Shown here in pieces: positions 32,601-43,412 of a stretch of 64,000 nt of DNA. A program made the position numbers and the translations under genes. Source of the stretch: Isochrysis galbana. Taxonomy: Eukaryota; Haptophyta; Isochrysidales; Isochrysidaceae. The stretch is taken from contig CM030932.1 of assembly GCA_018136815.1 (NCBI GenBank), positions 9,176,001 through 9,240,000 of the forward strand, given 5' to 3'. Position 1 is the stretch's first letter, and every line of letters begins with the position of its first letter. The notes under the pieces were generated by a model. It worked only from the letters and a program-made list of their open reading frames with translations, made no database searches and was not told the origin of the DNA.

Positions 32601-35600
32601 GCGCAACGCAAGTATGTTCTTGGAAGTGCCGGAGGCACGACGCAATCTGATGTGCAAACGTGCGACCCACGGTTCCTCGTGTTTGAATTCGTCTCTACTT
32701 TCTTGCTTCGTGGGGCTCAGGTATGTTCAGGTTTGCACTTTCTTTGCTCTCCGTGCCGCAAACTAAGTTTGGTTGGACGGCTCTGAACCGTGTGCTTTTG
32801 CGGAGTCGGTTGCTTGGAACAACCCGTTGCATTTCTGATCATGGCCGCTGCGTGTCCCATTCTCTCTGATCTTAAATTGTTGCCACCATTCAACACTTCA
32901 GGTTGCGCTCCTTCGCGATTTTGCGTCTTCAGCCTCGCGGGCTACTTCTCTTTGCTGCCAAATGATCATGGGAGGCGGGAAAACATCGGTGGTCACTCCC
33001 CTTCTCGCTCTCTTCCTCGCCGACGGATCCACTCTCGTTTTGCTTTGTGTACCCGGGCCACTCCTCGAAATGTCGCGCGCCGCCACCCGCGCCGCCTTCT
33101 CCTCGGTCTACCGACGGCCAGTCTACACATTCACCTACGACCGATTGGCATCGCACTCTGCTGCCACAAAATTGGGCGCCAAGCTTGATCGGGCTGCTGC
33201 CGCTGGAGCCGTCGTTGTGTGCTCGCCGACTGCTATAAAGGTGCGACTCGAGTAGAGACTACTCCAAATGTGTACAACACCCGAGAGTGGATTGCCCAGA
33301 CCCCTTGGAAGGCGGTGGGGGCGAGGTGGGCGAGGGTGGCGGGAGTGGAGGCGGGGGCGGGGGCGGTGGCGGAGGAGGAGGGGGTGAGGGGAGGAACGCC
33401 ACCGAGTTATGCTTCGCACAACTAAGCTTCTGCAATGCAAGCATCATGTCCCTTCCTTGTCACAGGCTTTTCTCCTAAAAAGTGTGGAAACACTTCTTCT
33501 TCTCTCGCAAGCCCATTCTGATGCTCCAAAGGGCGTGATTGGTGGTATCCAGTCCCTTGGGGCGGCACTCAGCGGCTTCGGCCGCAGTCTCCTTCACCGC
33601 TTTGGGGCTCCCGGCTCGCAATTCAATGAGGATCGCATCGCACTTTTGAAAGAGGAAGCAGAGGCTTGCGGACGTGTCTGCCAAAGGTTACGCCGGGCTG
33701 CGCTCCTACTAGACGAGGTATCCTGGCCCTAAGTAGATCTAGAGCGCGGGTCTCTCAACGTGCCATGTGAATCTCACTGCTGTCCAGACCCATGTTGGAA
33801 CGATAATTGTTGATGTTGGCCGTCACTGCACTCATTTCTCCTGCTAACGTATCGTGGCAGGTCGACCTAGTTCTTCATCCACTGCGTTCGGAGCTTAATT
33901 GGCCTCTAGGCGACAAACAGCCGCTAGACCTCACAGAGCCTTCGCTCGATTCCGCAACAACCTCCTCCCCGTCCTCCGTTGGTGGGCTGAGAGGTTTGCG
34001 ATGGCGGCTACCACTCCTTCTCCTCGACGCGCTATTCGCTTCGAGGAGTTCGGCTCCCGTCATGGATGGACTCCGAAACTCGCCTCGTGCTGTGGAGTTA
34101 CTTGGCCGGCTTCGCCGCGTAATCGACCGTGGCATTGAAGATCGCAAATTGCAGGCATCGCCTCACCTCCTCCTCCTATCCGATGAGTTCTACACATCAA
34201 GCTTGCGACCATTGCTTTCTCGGTGGACCGCGCATGTGCTTGGAACTCTTCGGCTACGTGCCATCACGGAGCGGGAAATCGTCGAGTACATGACAGTGGA
34301 CAAGCCACCCGAGGATGCTGAGCGCAGGCTCACCAAAGAAGAGATCCAGGTCTGATCAATTCGCGCGTTGCTGAGATCCAAAGTTTAATCATATACGCTC
34401 GGCTCCTTGATTCAATGAATCCAACTCCACTGCCCCCCCCTCCGGTACACGCATGTTTTCACAAGACGGCATATATACTTATGCCCATTTCCACTTTGAC
34501 GGTGCTGTTACATTCAGCGCTTGATTCGCCTTCATGGGGCAATTTTTGCGCCATAGCAATTTGTGCAACTGCTACGTCGCATCTATATTCACTACTTCGT
34601 TCGATTTGACGAAACCCCCCACATTGCTATCCCTATATAGCTACTGCGACTTGCCCACGATTGGATCGTTTCTTTCTTTCCTCACCTTCTGCGACGCGTA
34701 AATCGAGTCCACTACGGTCTCCTGCAACACCATCAACTTGTTCGCGCGCTCGCTGAAGCTCCGAACATGCCCAAGGCGCGACGATTCCTCGCCGTTCCCT
34801 TCATTGGAAAGGACACGCCGTCAAAGGCATCCGAATTCAGCCATCCGGACGTCGCCATTGGATTGACAATCCTGGCCTTTCGGTAAGTCAATCTAAATGT
34901 AGAATAGTCATAAGCGTACTGTAGCAACATCAATTAGCACGCATCCTTTGCACTAATGTACATTTTGAGAGCGGGGAAATGAAGGTGCCGTCCCCCACCC
35001 CGGCGCTTCTTGATTAGCTACGAGGGTATGCGCATTTCTGATCTTCTAGCTTTGCTTCGAGGTTTGCGGTCGTCTATGGTCTTGGAATCTGGCCCTCACG
35101 AGAAGCGCCCGGCTTGCATCACATACAACCGCTACATTCAATCCGTTGGCGGGCGCGTCCGTGGTGGCAAAGGCAATGAGGGTTCGCAGTTGGCGAAGGC
35201 ACTACTTGCAGAGAGCGCCTCTACATCGATCAAAGGAAGGGGTCGGAGACAGGGAAATGGTGAGGGTTGGGTTACTACGAATCCTGAAGCTGGCAATCTA
35301 GAGACGATTGGCGTTGTGATTGGAAGCAAAGAGCTGGGTGGCTCCGCAGCCGACGAAGAGCTCGCGGAGCACGAGTGGTGGCGAGATGGTGCAGAACCAA
35401 GCTCACCCCGACATATTGGCTTGCGAGATGTAGACTGGGGTGCCGAGTGTCGCGACTTGGCACGTGCCATCGCCTCCGCCTCACGCAAGGCTTACGCTGC
35501 TGCGACGCCCGTGGTAGTCGCAGCCGCCGCCACAACCCAATCTGCTGCCCGCAAATGCCTTTTGGATCAGTCAAAGCGCTGTGGCGCAGCTGCACGCGAA

Positions 35601-38600
35601 ATGCAGCGCCTTCCCCCAAATGGGGATTCGCGCCAAGCAGCAAGCGCCCTCGGTGCTGCTGCAAGAGTCTACGTCTTCCCACCCCCTGAGCCTTCCTCGC
35701 TTCAGACGCCATCGGCGCCGCCTTCACCACCAGCTGAAAAAAGTTCACTTGAGACAAGTATGAATATGACCGGTAGCAGGATGAACAATGCTTCCCGCCG
35801 ACCCATCGCTAAAGAGGGCGTATTCAAATTTTTGCACGCCGAGAGGAGCATCGCAACTCCTCAACATGCTTCGAGCCATGTCACCCATATAGTGGAGAGC
35901 GTCCATAATCTTGAGCCTCTTGAAGAAATCCCTGATGTTGCCTTCCCGCCATTACAACTCCTCGATTTGCATGATTCGCAAGAAATTTCTCGACTTCATG
36001 CATTACTTCATCTAGCCGCTATGCCCATTTTTGATCTGTTGCATCTCCACACATTTCCACAGACGATGGAGTTCCAACCACACAAGCTCTCCGCCTCAGG
36101 CCAAGATCTCGGAGGCTCCATCCTACTACCTCTTCGCCTCGGTTTCTCAGGCACCCCTTCCTCACTCCTCCCGCTCGAGATGGGTAAGTGCCGATTCGCT
36201 CGGGGCGTAGAAGCACAGATTCTCTATACGATGACGAACCCATCCATCGTTTCCTTCTTCCCTTTGATGAGCGGATGGTGTTGTGAAAGCCTCTTGAAGC
36301 TCGTCGCACAAGCTGAGCCACCCTACGCCGCGCTAATCGACACGGGCGCGCTCATAACCGGCTATTCAAATAAGCAAGTAAGGGTAGCCGGTACCGAGAG
36401 TGCAGAGGGTGCACACCTGTCGTTACCAATTTTCTATGTCTACACGAGCTGTATTAGGAAAACGTAGTTCAATCTGTGGCAATCATGCATGAATCGACGG
36501 TATCCTGCCGCGTACGCGTTCTAGGTCGCAGCCCGTTTACTTGATCTAGGTCTAGCTGCAATGGATGGATGTGTGTATCTCGATGAATCCGACCGCCAGA
36601 TGATTTTGCTGCGCACCGGTCGAAAAGCAATACCGCTCTCACTTTCAGCAGTGCCACTCAACAAGCAATTCACATTTTACGATCAGGTGCGTCTAGCATA
36701 CGGCCTCATGGCAGACATTGCTAGTGTGCAAAGCAGCCCAATTCCGTTGCTCGTGCGGAGTTTGATATTCTACGACTCGACGGGGTTTTGTATCTGTTCT
36801 TCTACGCGTGGCTTCCTCGATCACTGATTCCTTGTCCCGCATGCATCTTAATGCCAACGTGTGCGATTATTCCAAGTCGCCGTTACTTACCGCTTCCTGC
36901 ATCGCTCATCGCACAGGTTCACACAACGGGGATCGACATCAAGCAATCGGCAGCAGCAGTGGCCGCGCTCACAATTGGCAAGGACATGACGTTTCGCGAC
37001 CTTGCGCAGGTGAGACCGCACGCCTGGTATCACAAGTCTTTCGCAACTGCTGAGCAACGGTTGTATGCCTCACGCACGCAACCAACGGTGAGGATGCGCA
37101 TAGTAGGTCCCATCGCCAGACCACCTTACATTTTAGTAGTAGTATACGAAACCATGGGTTCGACCACTCCATGGCGAGCTGCACATTGCCCTGATGCGGG
37201 AGTGCGCCATGTGAGTGCGAAATAGCGCCGCGGGGATGCAATCACGAGTGCATCCCCTTGCACATTCATGATGTGATAGGGTGCCTTTCGAATGCGGGGA
37301 ATCGGTCAAGGCCAGACGATTAGTCTGCTCATTCCCCCCGAGGTCCTTGGTCTCGTCTCAACGCATTCCGCCCTCGGATGCGCCTCTACGCCCGCAAAGC
37401 GTATTGCCGATCGAGACTTGCTCCGCCGCTCGAATGCTGCCGCAGCGGCGCGCGCCGACTTGAGTGACGTGGCTGCTTGGTTGCATATCAACTCTATTCG
37501 ATCAGAAGAACTGCAATTCAATCTCTTGTGCGAGCAGTCGGTGCGCAATGTTCTGCGTAAGCACGCATACGCCATTCTTTCCGCGCGGCGCACCGACGTC
37601 GGCAGCTCCGCTGAGGACGACCTCTTGCGCAGCAGTCTCCAAGTCTTTCGAGACAGCATAGAGCTCGAGGCGTCTACCACGCTTGTCGCCGACGGCGTAG
37701 GGATGCACGCACAGCTGAAAGAGATGGCTGCAAGTTGTGGCATTGTCAGCTCAGACCTAACTCCTGAAGAACTTGCCGACATTGCAACAATCCTCGACCG
37801 GCTTACTTCTCAGGGCAGTAAGGAGACCGGGATAGAGGCGGTGGGGGAGGCCGTATTGGGGGGGGAACAAGAGCAAGAGGCGGAACAAGAACAGGAACAA
37901 GAGCAGGAGCAGGAGCAGGAGCAAGAGCAAGAGCAAGAGCAAGAGCAAGAGGTTGAAATACTTCCTGCCGGCAAATTTTCACGCGAGGGCGAGACTCCTA
38001 TTGCATGGCCTGCGGCGGCGCTAGGCCAACCACCTTCATCAGGATTGCAGCGCTTCGCGCCGGCGTGCGGTCTCGTTGTGAAAGAGGCGGGGGCGCGGCG
38101 AGGCGTTGAGCCCCCCTCCAAGATGCCGTTCCCACCATATGTTCTCATTTCGCGGAATCATACAGATCTGTCCATACCGCCCGCTGCACGGCGGCTCAAA
38201 AACATCATTGTCACTATGGAATGGTCCCCGGATACGACGAAGATCATGCAAGTAGAATGGCAGGTGTGTATGAAATGCGAGTTCAGAAGCTCGGGTCTCT
38301 CTGTGCTGATTTATCTCTTCACCATTCCACCGATTGTTGCGCGTTGTGCATGGTTGGGCTTGCCGACGCCACGAGCAGCCTTGTTTACCCTCCATTTGAT
38401 GTGCGAGTGAGACATAATCTGACCTTTACCTACAGGCCATCTCCTCTAACAAGGACACGCTCTATTTGGTCTCAAGCGAGAACGCAAGGGGGAGTACCGG
38501 TGCCGAGACTTCAGTTGCACCTACCGATGTGTCCCCTCGTGATGACCTCGAGGCTGCATTTTTGCTTTTGGATGCCGACTGTAACGGTCGCCTTGACGCC

Positions 38601-40085
38601 TCGGAGGTCGCCACTCTGTTGGCTAACTTGAATGCTGACGCCGATCTCACCGAAGTTATGCGAGCTGCCGATCAGGACTCCAATGGAAGCCTCGATTTAT
38701 TGGAACTTCGACATGCGCTCGCCATGTCCACGTTTCACAAGGAGGAGGAAGGTCGATATTTCGTGGCACTTTCTCTCGCTGAGGCAGAGGCGGTGCGCGC
38801 GCTCTTGCATGCTGCTGCGGAGCAAGGGCAGGAGGATGTCCTCGGGGGAGATGCCACAGCAATCGCTTTGCGGTCGGGTGCGAATGGCCCGCTCCTCGAC
38901 GCCAGCCGTGGGTTCTCGCCTGCGTTTAGTGCACAGCACGCCGCTGGCAGTGCCTCACTTAGCTTCATCAACTCGGAGTACGAGTTCTCTCCGAGGCAGG
39001 TGGGGGCGCTTCTTCGCTCGCTGCAATCCGAGTCATGCTCAGAACGGTTGCGCTGGTGGCTTGCGGTACGTAGCTGCCGCCGTAGACCTGACCGCGATTG
39101 GCAAGCTACGCCGTTGGCTAAGATCTTTACTGTCGCGTCGGAGCAATCCCTATTACGGCGGTCGGCAATGGTCTCGGCAGTGCATAGACAACTGCGCACC
39201 AAGAAGCTGTACGTTCAGGTGAGATGGAGGCCTCTTTGTATGCCTTGCTTTGCAATATGCGCTATCCGATCGACGAGAGTGTGTTTGTAGCCTCAACTTA
39301 TGCGCCATCCACCAACGTCCTGTCATTAGGATGCATTTAGCGTCTTCGATCACGACGGAAATGGTGTGCTTACTTGCTCCGAGCTCTTCTCGGCCTTCCA
39401 ATGGCTTGGATTGAAGGTGTGCGGGGAATGGTGACCGCAGCCCTCATCTCAAAGTATTCACGACGCACTTGTATGGCTTCGTGGCGCCCTATGCACCACT
39501 CCAACTTGTCACGCAAAGGGTGTGTGTGTGGCACAACATACATTTGTTTTCGGAAAGCTCACGTTCCTCCGATCTAGAAAGCCCACCTATCTCCTAAGAA
39601 GGTGGCCCTACCTTCTGCATCCCCGACGTTTGAGAAAAGCGCATGACTACCCACGATCAATGCATCGCATATCCTTTCGTGCGCGTGCTTTGGGGCTCAT
39701 TGCTTCTCTTTTCTTACTAGGCCCGACTACTGAACGTCCAACCTTCCCGGAACAGATGCTCCCCGCTGACGTTCACGAACTTGTCCGATCCATCGATGCG
39801 GATTCTGACGGCTTTGTGTCCCAGGCGGATTGGTTGGCTTGGATGGCGCCTGTCGTTGAGGCTGATGGCGCCACAGCTGCCGCGACGGTAGCGAGGCGCT
39901 CGTCAGCCGAGGCTAGTCCACTAGGCCCACGAGCAGGGTACGAACGGGCGGACCTTGATGCTCTCTCAATCGAGCAATCGACCATCGACGAATTGCACGA
40001 GCTGGAACGAGGGCGGCTCGCGCCCGGTGCGGGCGCTACAGCGCCCCGATGTCCGCCTCCGAAACGGGGGTGGTTTGGATTCTAA
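23671..40085 (+). CDS. Giant DUF3638/DUF3645 ATPase-like protein with four EF-hands (about 4,300 residues)
   Basis: Exons fixed by frame and GT-AG sites: 23671-24336, 24596-24837, 24952-25612, 27231-28474, 28630-31284, 31460-32720, 32902-33240, 33466-33717, 33861-34349, 34641-34882, 35018-36377, 36525-36686, 36917-37009, 37280-38263, 38436-39218, 39330-39416. Exon 2 (from 24380), the exon or exons before one ending at 27150, and the last exon (to 40085) have uncertain edges. Family signatures appear in order: LTAPYLRLPLLLQFF; DTEIDVELGDFSVRKNRVQL; Walker A MIMGGGKTSVV; Walker B LLLDEVDLVLHPLRSELNW; AVPFIGKDTPSK...HPDVAIGLTIL; LGFSGTPSSLLPLEMGKC; ALIDTGALITG; VHTTGIDIK; GAFRMRGIGQGQ; and an (Glu-Gln)n run. 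Exons 38436 onward encode EF-hands (DADCNGRLDASE, DQDSNGSLDLLE, DHDGNGVLTCSE, DADSDGFVSQAD). Fungal relatives are often annotated as ubiquitinyl hydrolase-like; activity is unproven. The P-loop and DEVD suggest a SecA/SF2-type motor, and the EF-hands suggest calcium control. Confidence 0.85.
37866..37950 (+). repeat. (GAGCAA)n coding repeat encoding Glu-Gln
   Basis: A hexamer repeat, GARCAR, within the exon at 37280-38263 encodes about fourteen Glu-Gln pairs. It sits between a helical stretch (LADIATILDRLTSQG) and VEILPAGKFSREG. The position just after the GAFRMRGIGQGQ block suggests a flexible charged linker. Length polymorphism is likely. Confidence 0.8.
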
Positions 40086-40321
40086 ACAGAGTTTTGAGCG
40101 TCCATAGGGCGGGCATGTACTTTTCACTACTTGATACATAGTAGTAGTAGTTGTTGTAGTACGTAAGTACGCGGTAGAAATAAGAGTTAGTACGTCATTG
40201 TCCTTGAAAGAGAGTGATGGAGTGGGTGATTCAGGGATGTTCAAGTAAGAGTAAGCTCGCGATCTGTCGACAGTGGATCATCGATTGGAATTTAGAGTTT
40301 AGGTCGTTTGCCTTCATTTGG
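40086..40321. other. 3' flank of the giant gene
   Basis: There is no gene. A gtagtagtagttgttgtagt run at 40140-40160 and an AT-richer stretch lie before the family I insertion. Confidence 0.4.
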
Positions 40322-41307
40322 TACCTCGGAAAGGGCTCAACCTACCTTTATAAGTGGGGGTCAATGGGGGCCTCGCGGCCCCCCCTCTCCATCGCGGACA
40401 CCCCCCGGGGTTGGCCCGTACAATCAACCTCAGCCCCTGCCTTCTGGCAGGGGCTGGGCATTCAACAATCTGACCTAGACCCTTCGTGGGCGCGGGCCGC
40501 GAGCCGCACTCCCAGGCCCGCATGGGCCTGCTCTCATACTGACTCCCCCCCCCATCCCTGGTCGCCAGGCAGACAGGGGCCTCAGGGCGGCACCCAAGGC
40601 CAGCGAGGCGAGCGAGGGAGAGGCAGGGGGGGCCAGGGCCAGGGGCTGAGCCCCAGCCTCCACTGCCCCCTGAGCTGCCCTTGCTCGCCCTCTGGGCGCC
40701 CCTGAAGGACCTCTGAGAGCAGGCCGTGGCGCGCCGCATGGCGACGCGCCGCAGGGACAAAGGTGCAAGAGAGTGGGGCGAGGGAAAGGGGGGGATTTGC
40801 ACCGCCCCCCGATGGAGTGTGGTGAGAAACGAGCCCCGTTTGCGTTAGCAAACGGGCGAAGGGGGGCGACTGGCGACAGGAGGGAGATGGGAAGGGAGCG
40901 GCTCAAGACGTCTTGGATACCCTTGTGGCAGGTATACTCGAGGCGCAGTTGCTTATTTCTCGAGGACCGCTCGCGGCGTGAGCTGGTAAGGGCCGTTCTC
41001 CTTTTTTGACGAGAGGTTCCTCCCCTCCCCCCCCCCCTAGTGCTTTTTTCCGGAGAGTCGCCCGACGTAGGTCGGTCCGCCTCAATGGGTTTTCCCTCAT
41101 TTTAACTTGTGGGGAGTTAGAATGGGAGCCGGGGGCCTGCGAGGGGGGAGATGTGGAGGGGTGCATAGGTGTATGTATCTGTGACAACAGCACGCGCCAA
41201 GGTGTACGGGCAGGTGCGCTGAGGGCTGTCGTGTTAGTACCGGGCTAGTGAGAGTAGTGGTACTAATGCTCAGTTAGATTATTATTATTATACCTCGGAA
41301 AGGGCTC
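40322..41307 (+). mobile_element. Full-length family I retroposon with 17-bp TSD
   Basis: Direct repeats tacctcggaaagggctc at 40322-40338 and 41291-41307 bound an insert at 40339-41290 (952 bases). The 5' end is aacctacctttataagtggg, then a GGGGGCC-TCGC-GGCCCCCC hairpin; the 3' end is gctcagttagattattatta. A long exact target duplication and a simple-repeat tail mean target-primed retrotransposition, as for LINEs or SINEs. No ORF with a reverse-transcriptase motif is present, so it is non-autonomous. It is the reference copy for family I. Confidence 0.85.
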
Positions 41308-41358
41308 CGCCACACTTCAGCTGGTGCACCGGCTTTCGACTACACCCTTGGCCCTTGG

Positions 41359-42060
41359 TTACCCAGGTGAAGGGCGAAGGGCCAAGTTGCTCGGTGCTGA
41401 CCTTGTCAAGGAACTCACCAACCAATGGAAGTGCCCGTATGTGGCCTCGTAGGGGGTCATCTTGATTGCCTTAGCGTATATGGTATAAATGGTCCATTGC
41501 AGCCCAGTGTGCGCCCGGTTGCCCAGGAGCGTGATATGGCTGTCAGACATCCAGGCGCTCATCCTCCGTTGCACGGTCTGGTTCAAGCGCTCAACCCCAC
41601 CATTGGACTCGCTGGTGCCGTGCACGGCCTGTCACGAGCTTCACCTCCGGCCACATGTCTGCAAGGGAGGTGACGATGTCGGAAACGAACTTGTCAAGCT
41701 CGACCAACTCGCCCACTTGCCACTTGCCGGTGCCGGTGCGCGATGCCGTTGAACTTTCCCCGACCATTATCTGATTGCAAAATTGCAGGAGCGCCATGGG
41801 TTGTGAAGATTTGCAGGAGGGCACATGCCACACCATCCACGCGCTTTGTTGTGAGCGGCTTGAGGGAGCAAAACTTGGTGCCGTGGTCTTGGTACACAAG
41901 CAGCCATTTGTATTCCCGATCCGGGATGCTCTGCAGGTCGATCAAATCCACCTGTGCTTTGCAAGCAGGGGGGGGGGGGGTAGTGAGTGGGTTGATGATT
42001 GGGTCTTGTGGTGCAATTGCCTGGCAGCCAATTGCGCATTGCTTGCACCTGACCCCTAGA
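41359..42060 (-). pseudogene. Decayed DDE integrase (KRBA2/Ginger-like type)
   Basis: Fragments in different reverse-strand frames follow the order of an rve integrase core. First is VDLIDLQSIPDREYKWLLVY with DHGTKFCSLKPLTTKR (about 41820-41975). Next comes APAILQSDNGRGKFNG (about 41750-41797), then SNGGVERLNQTVQRRMSAWM (about 41545-41605) and KAIKMTPYEATYGHFHW. The DDE residues are visible but split by frameshifts, so the gene is dead. The VDLIDLQS...DHGTKF style is that of Ginger/KRBA2-related integrases, not of the Ty3 copy at 47.6-48.5 kb. A family I-like 5' hairpin end lies at 42125-42180. 42181-42590 is purine-rich with no gene. Confidence 0.65.
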
Positions 42061-42599
42061 GTTGAAGCCTGTGGTGATGATTGGCTTGTGGCCCGCAGCT
42101 TTTGCCTTGCGTACACGTACACGCGCGGCAATGCAGGGGGCCGCGAGGCCCCCATTGGCCTCCTACTTATAAAAGTAGTTCGTGATTGGAACATTCGAAT
42201 AAATGACCGGATACAAAACGGGACGGAAATACGACGTAAGAATAACCCCCGATCTGCTCACAGCTCAAGAAGTAAGCGGCAGACCGTAACCCACCTATGG
42301 AGAGAAATATGTGCTTACAAACAAACAAACCAAATCCAAATCCACACTCCCACGCAGACGAGTGCTTGCGTCGAACATGTCAGCCAAGAGCCAAGAGGGC
42401 TATCAGAGAGAGAGCCACAAGGTCAAAGAGCTAGAGCCAAAGGCCGAAGGGCCAGAGAGCCAGAGGCCCAGATTGAGCGCATGCAACACGTCGCGAGAGA
42501 GATGAGATGGGAGGAGAAAGCTGAGAGAGATGGAAGGAGGGGGGGGGAGAGGGAGAGTAGCGCACTCATCCCAAAATATCACCCCCCCCTCCCAAAAGC

Positions 42600-43032
42600 C
42601 ATACTAGAGAGACGCCATGGAAGAACCTCTCCATCCACCATGGGAGGTGAGGGAGAGAAGAGAAGAGAGAACCCAGCGCTACGCCATGGAGTCCAAGCCC
42701 AGAGGTCCTTTGGGGGCTCCCAGAGGGCCAGCAAGGGCAGCTCAGGGGGCCGTGGGGGCTGGGGCTCAGCCCCTGGCCCCCCCCCCCCCACCTCGCTGGC
42801 CATGGGAGCCGCCAAGAGGCCCCTGTATGCCCGGCGACCAGGGATGGGGGGAGGCGGGCGTGGGAGTGCGATTCGCGGCCCGCGCCCACTAGGGGTCTGG
42901 GCCCGAATGATGATTGCCCAGCCCCTGCCAAAGGGCAGGGGCTGAGGTTGGTTGTATGGGCCCACCCCGGGGGGTGTCCGCGATGCAGTGAGGGGGGCGC
43001 GAGGCCCCCATCGACCCCCACTTATGAAAGTC
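42600..43032 (-). mobile_element. Family I retroposon, 3'-truncated copy
   Basis: It reads in reverse from gacccccacttatgaaag (5' end) through the ggggggcgcgaggcccccat hairpin, tgtccgcgatg, the caggggctg block and ggctcccagagggccagcaa, ending near 42600. The (TTA)n tail is missing. 43033-43412 has no recognised feature. Confidence 0.65.
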
Positions 43033-43412
43033 GGTTGTTGTGGATCATGTCACAGTCGAGCTTGCTCCATGGTTCGGCCCATGAAGGGGGCATTCTAGGT
43101 TCATTGGCATTGAGATTGTACTTGTACCAAATAGGCTGCGAAAGGATGCCCGCTTCGATAAGGCCGAGTCTTTGGAGTGGGATTTCGCGAATTGTTTCTA
43201 GCGCCTTTTCCTACAAGTTGGGGAGTATGCTGGCTCTAGATATTCCGTCAGTGAGTTGTGGGTGGGAATCGAGGACATTACGGCAGCCCTGCCCAACTTG
43301 GTGCAGTAGAACCAAACGCCTGCAAACCCACGACACGAAGGTTTAACCAACTGAACAAAAAACTCCGAAAGTCCTATCCATGATGGGATTCGTGGCCACC
43401 GCCTCAAAGTCT

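Noticed and set aside
40322..41307. LTR retrotransposon or solo LTR for family I
   Set aside because: The target duplication is 17 bp, there is no TG...CA end, and there is a simple-repeat tail; this fits target-primed retroposition.
42665..42945. Coding gene within 41743-42945
   Set aside because: The frame runs through a dead integrase and a family I copy; its Lys/Arg/Gly-rich content has no domain.
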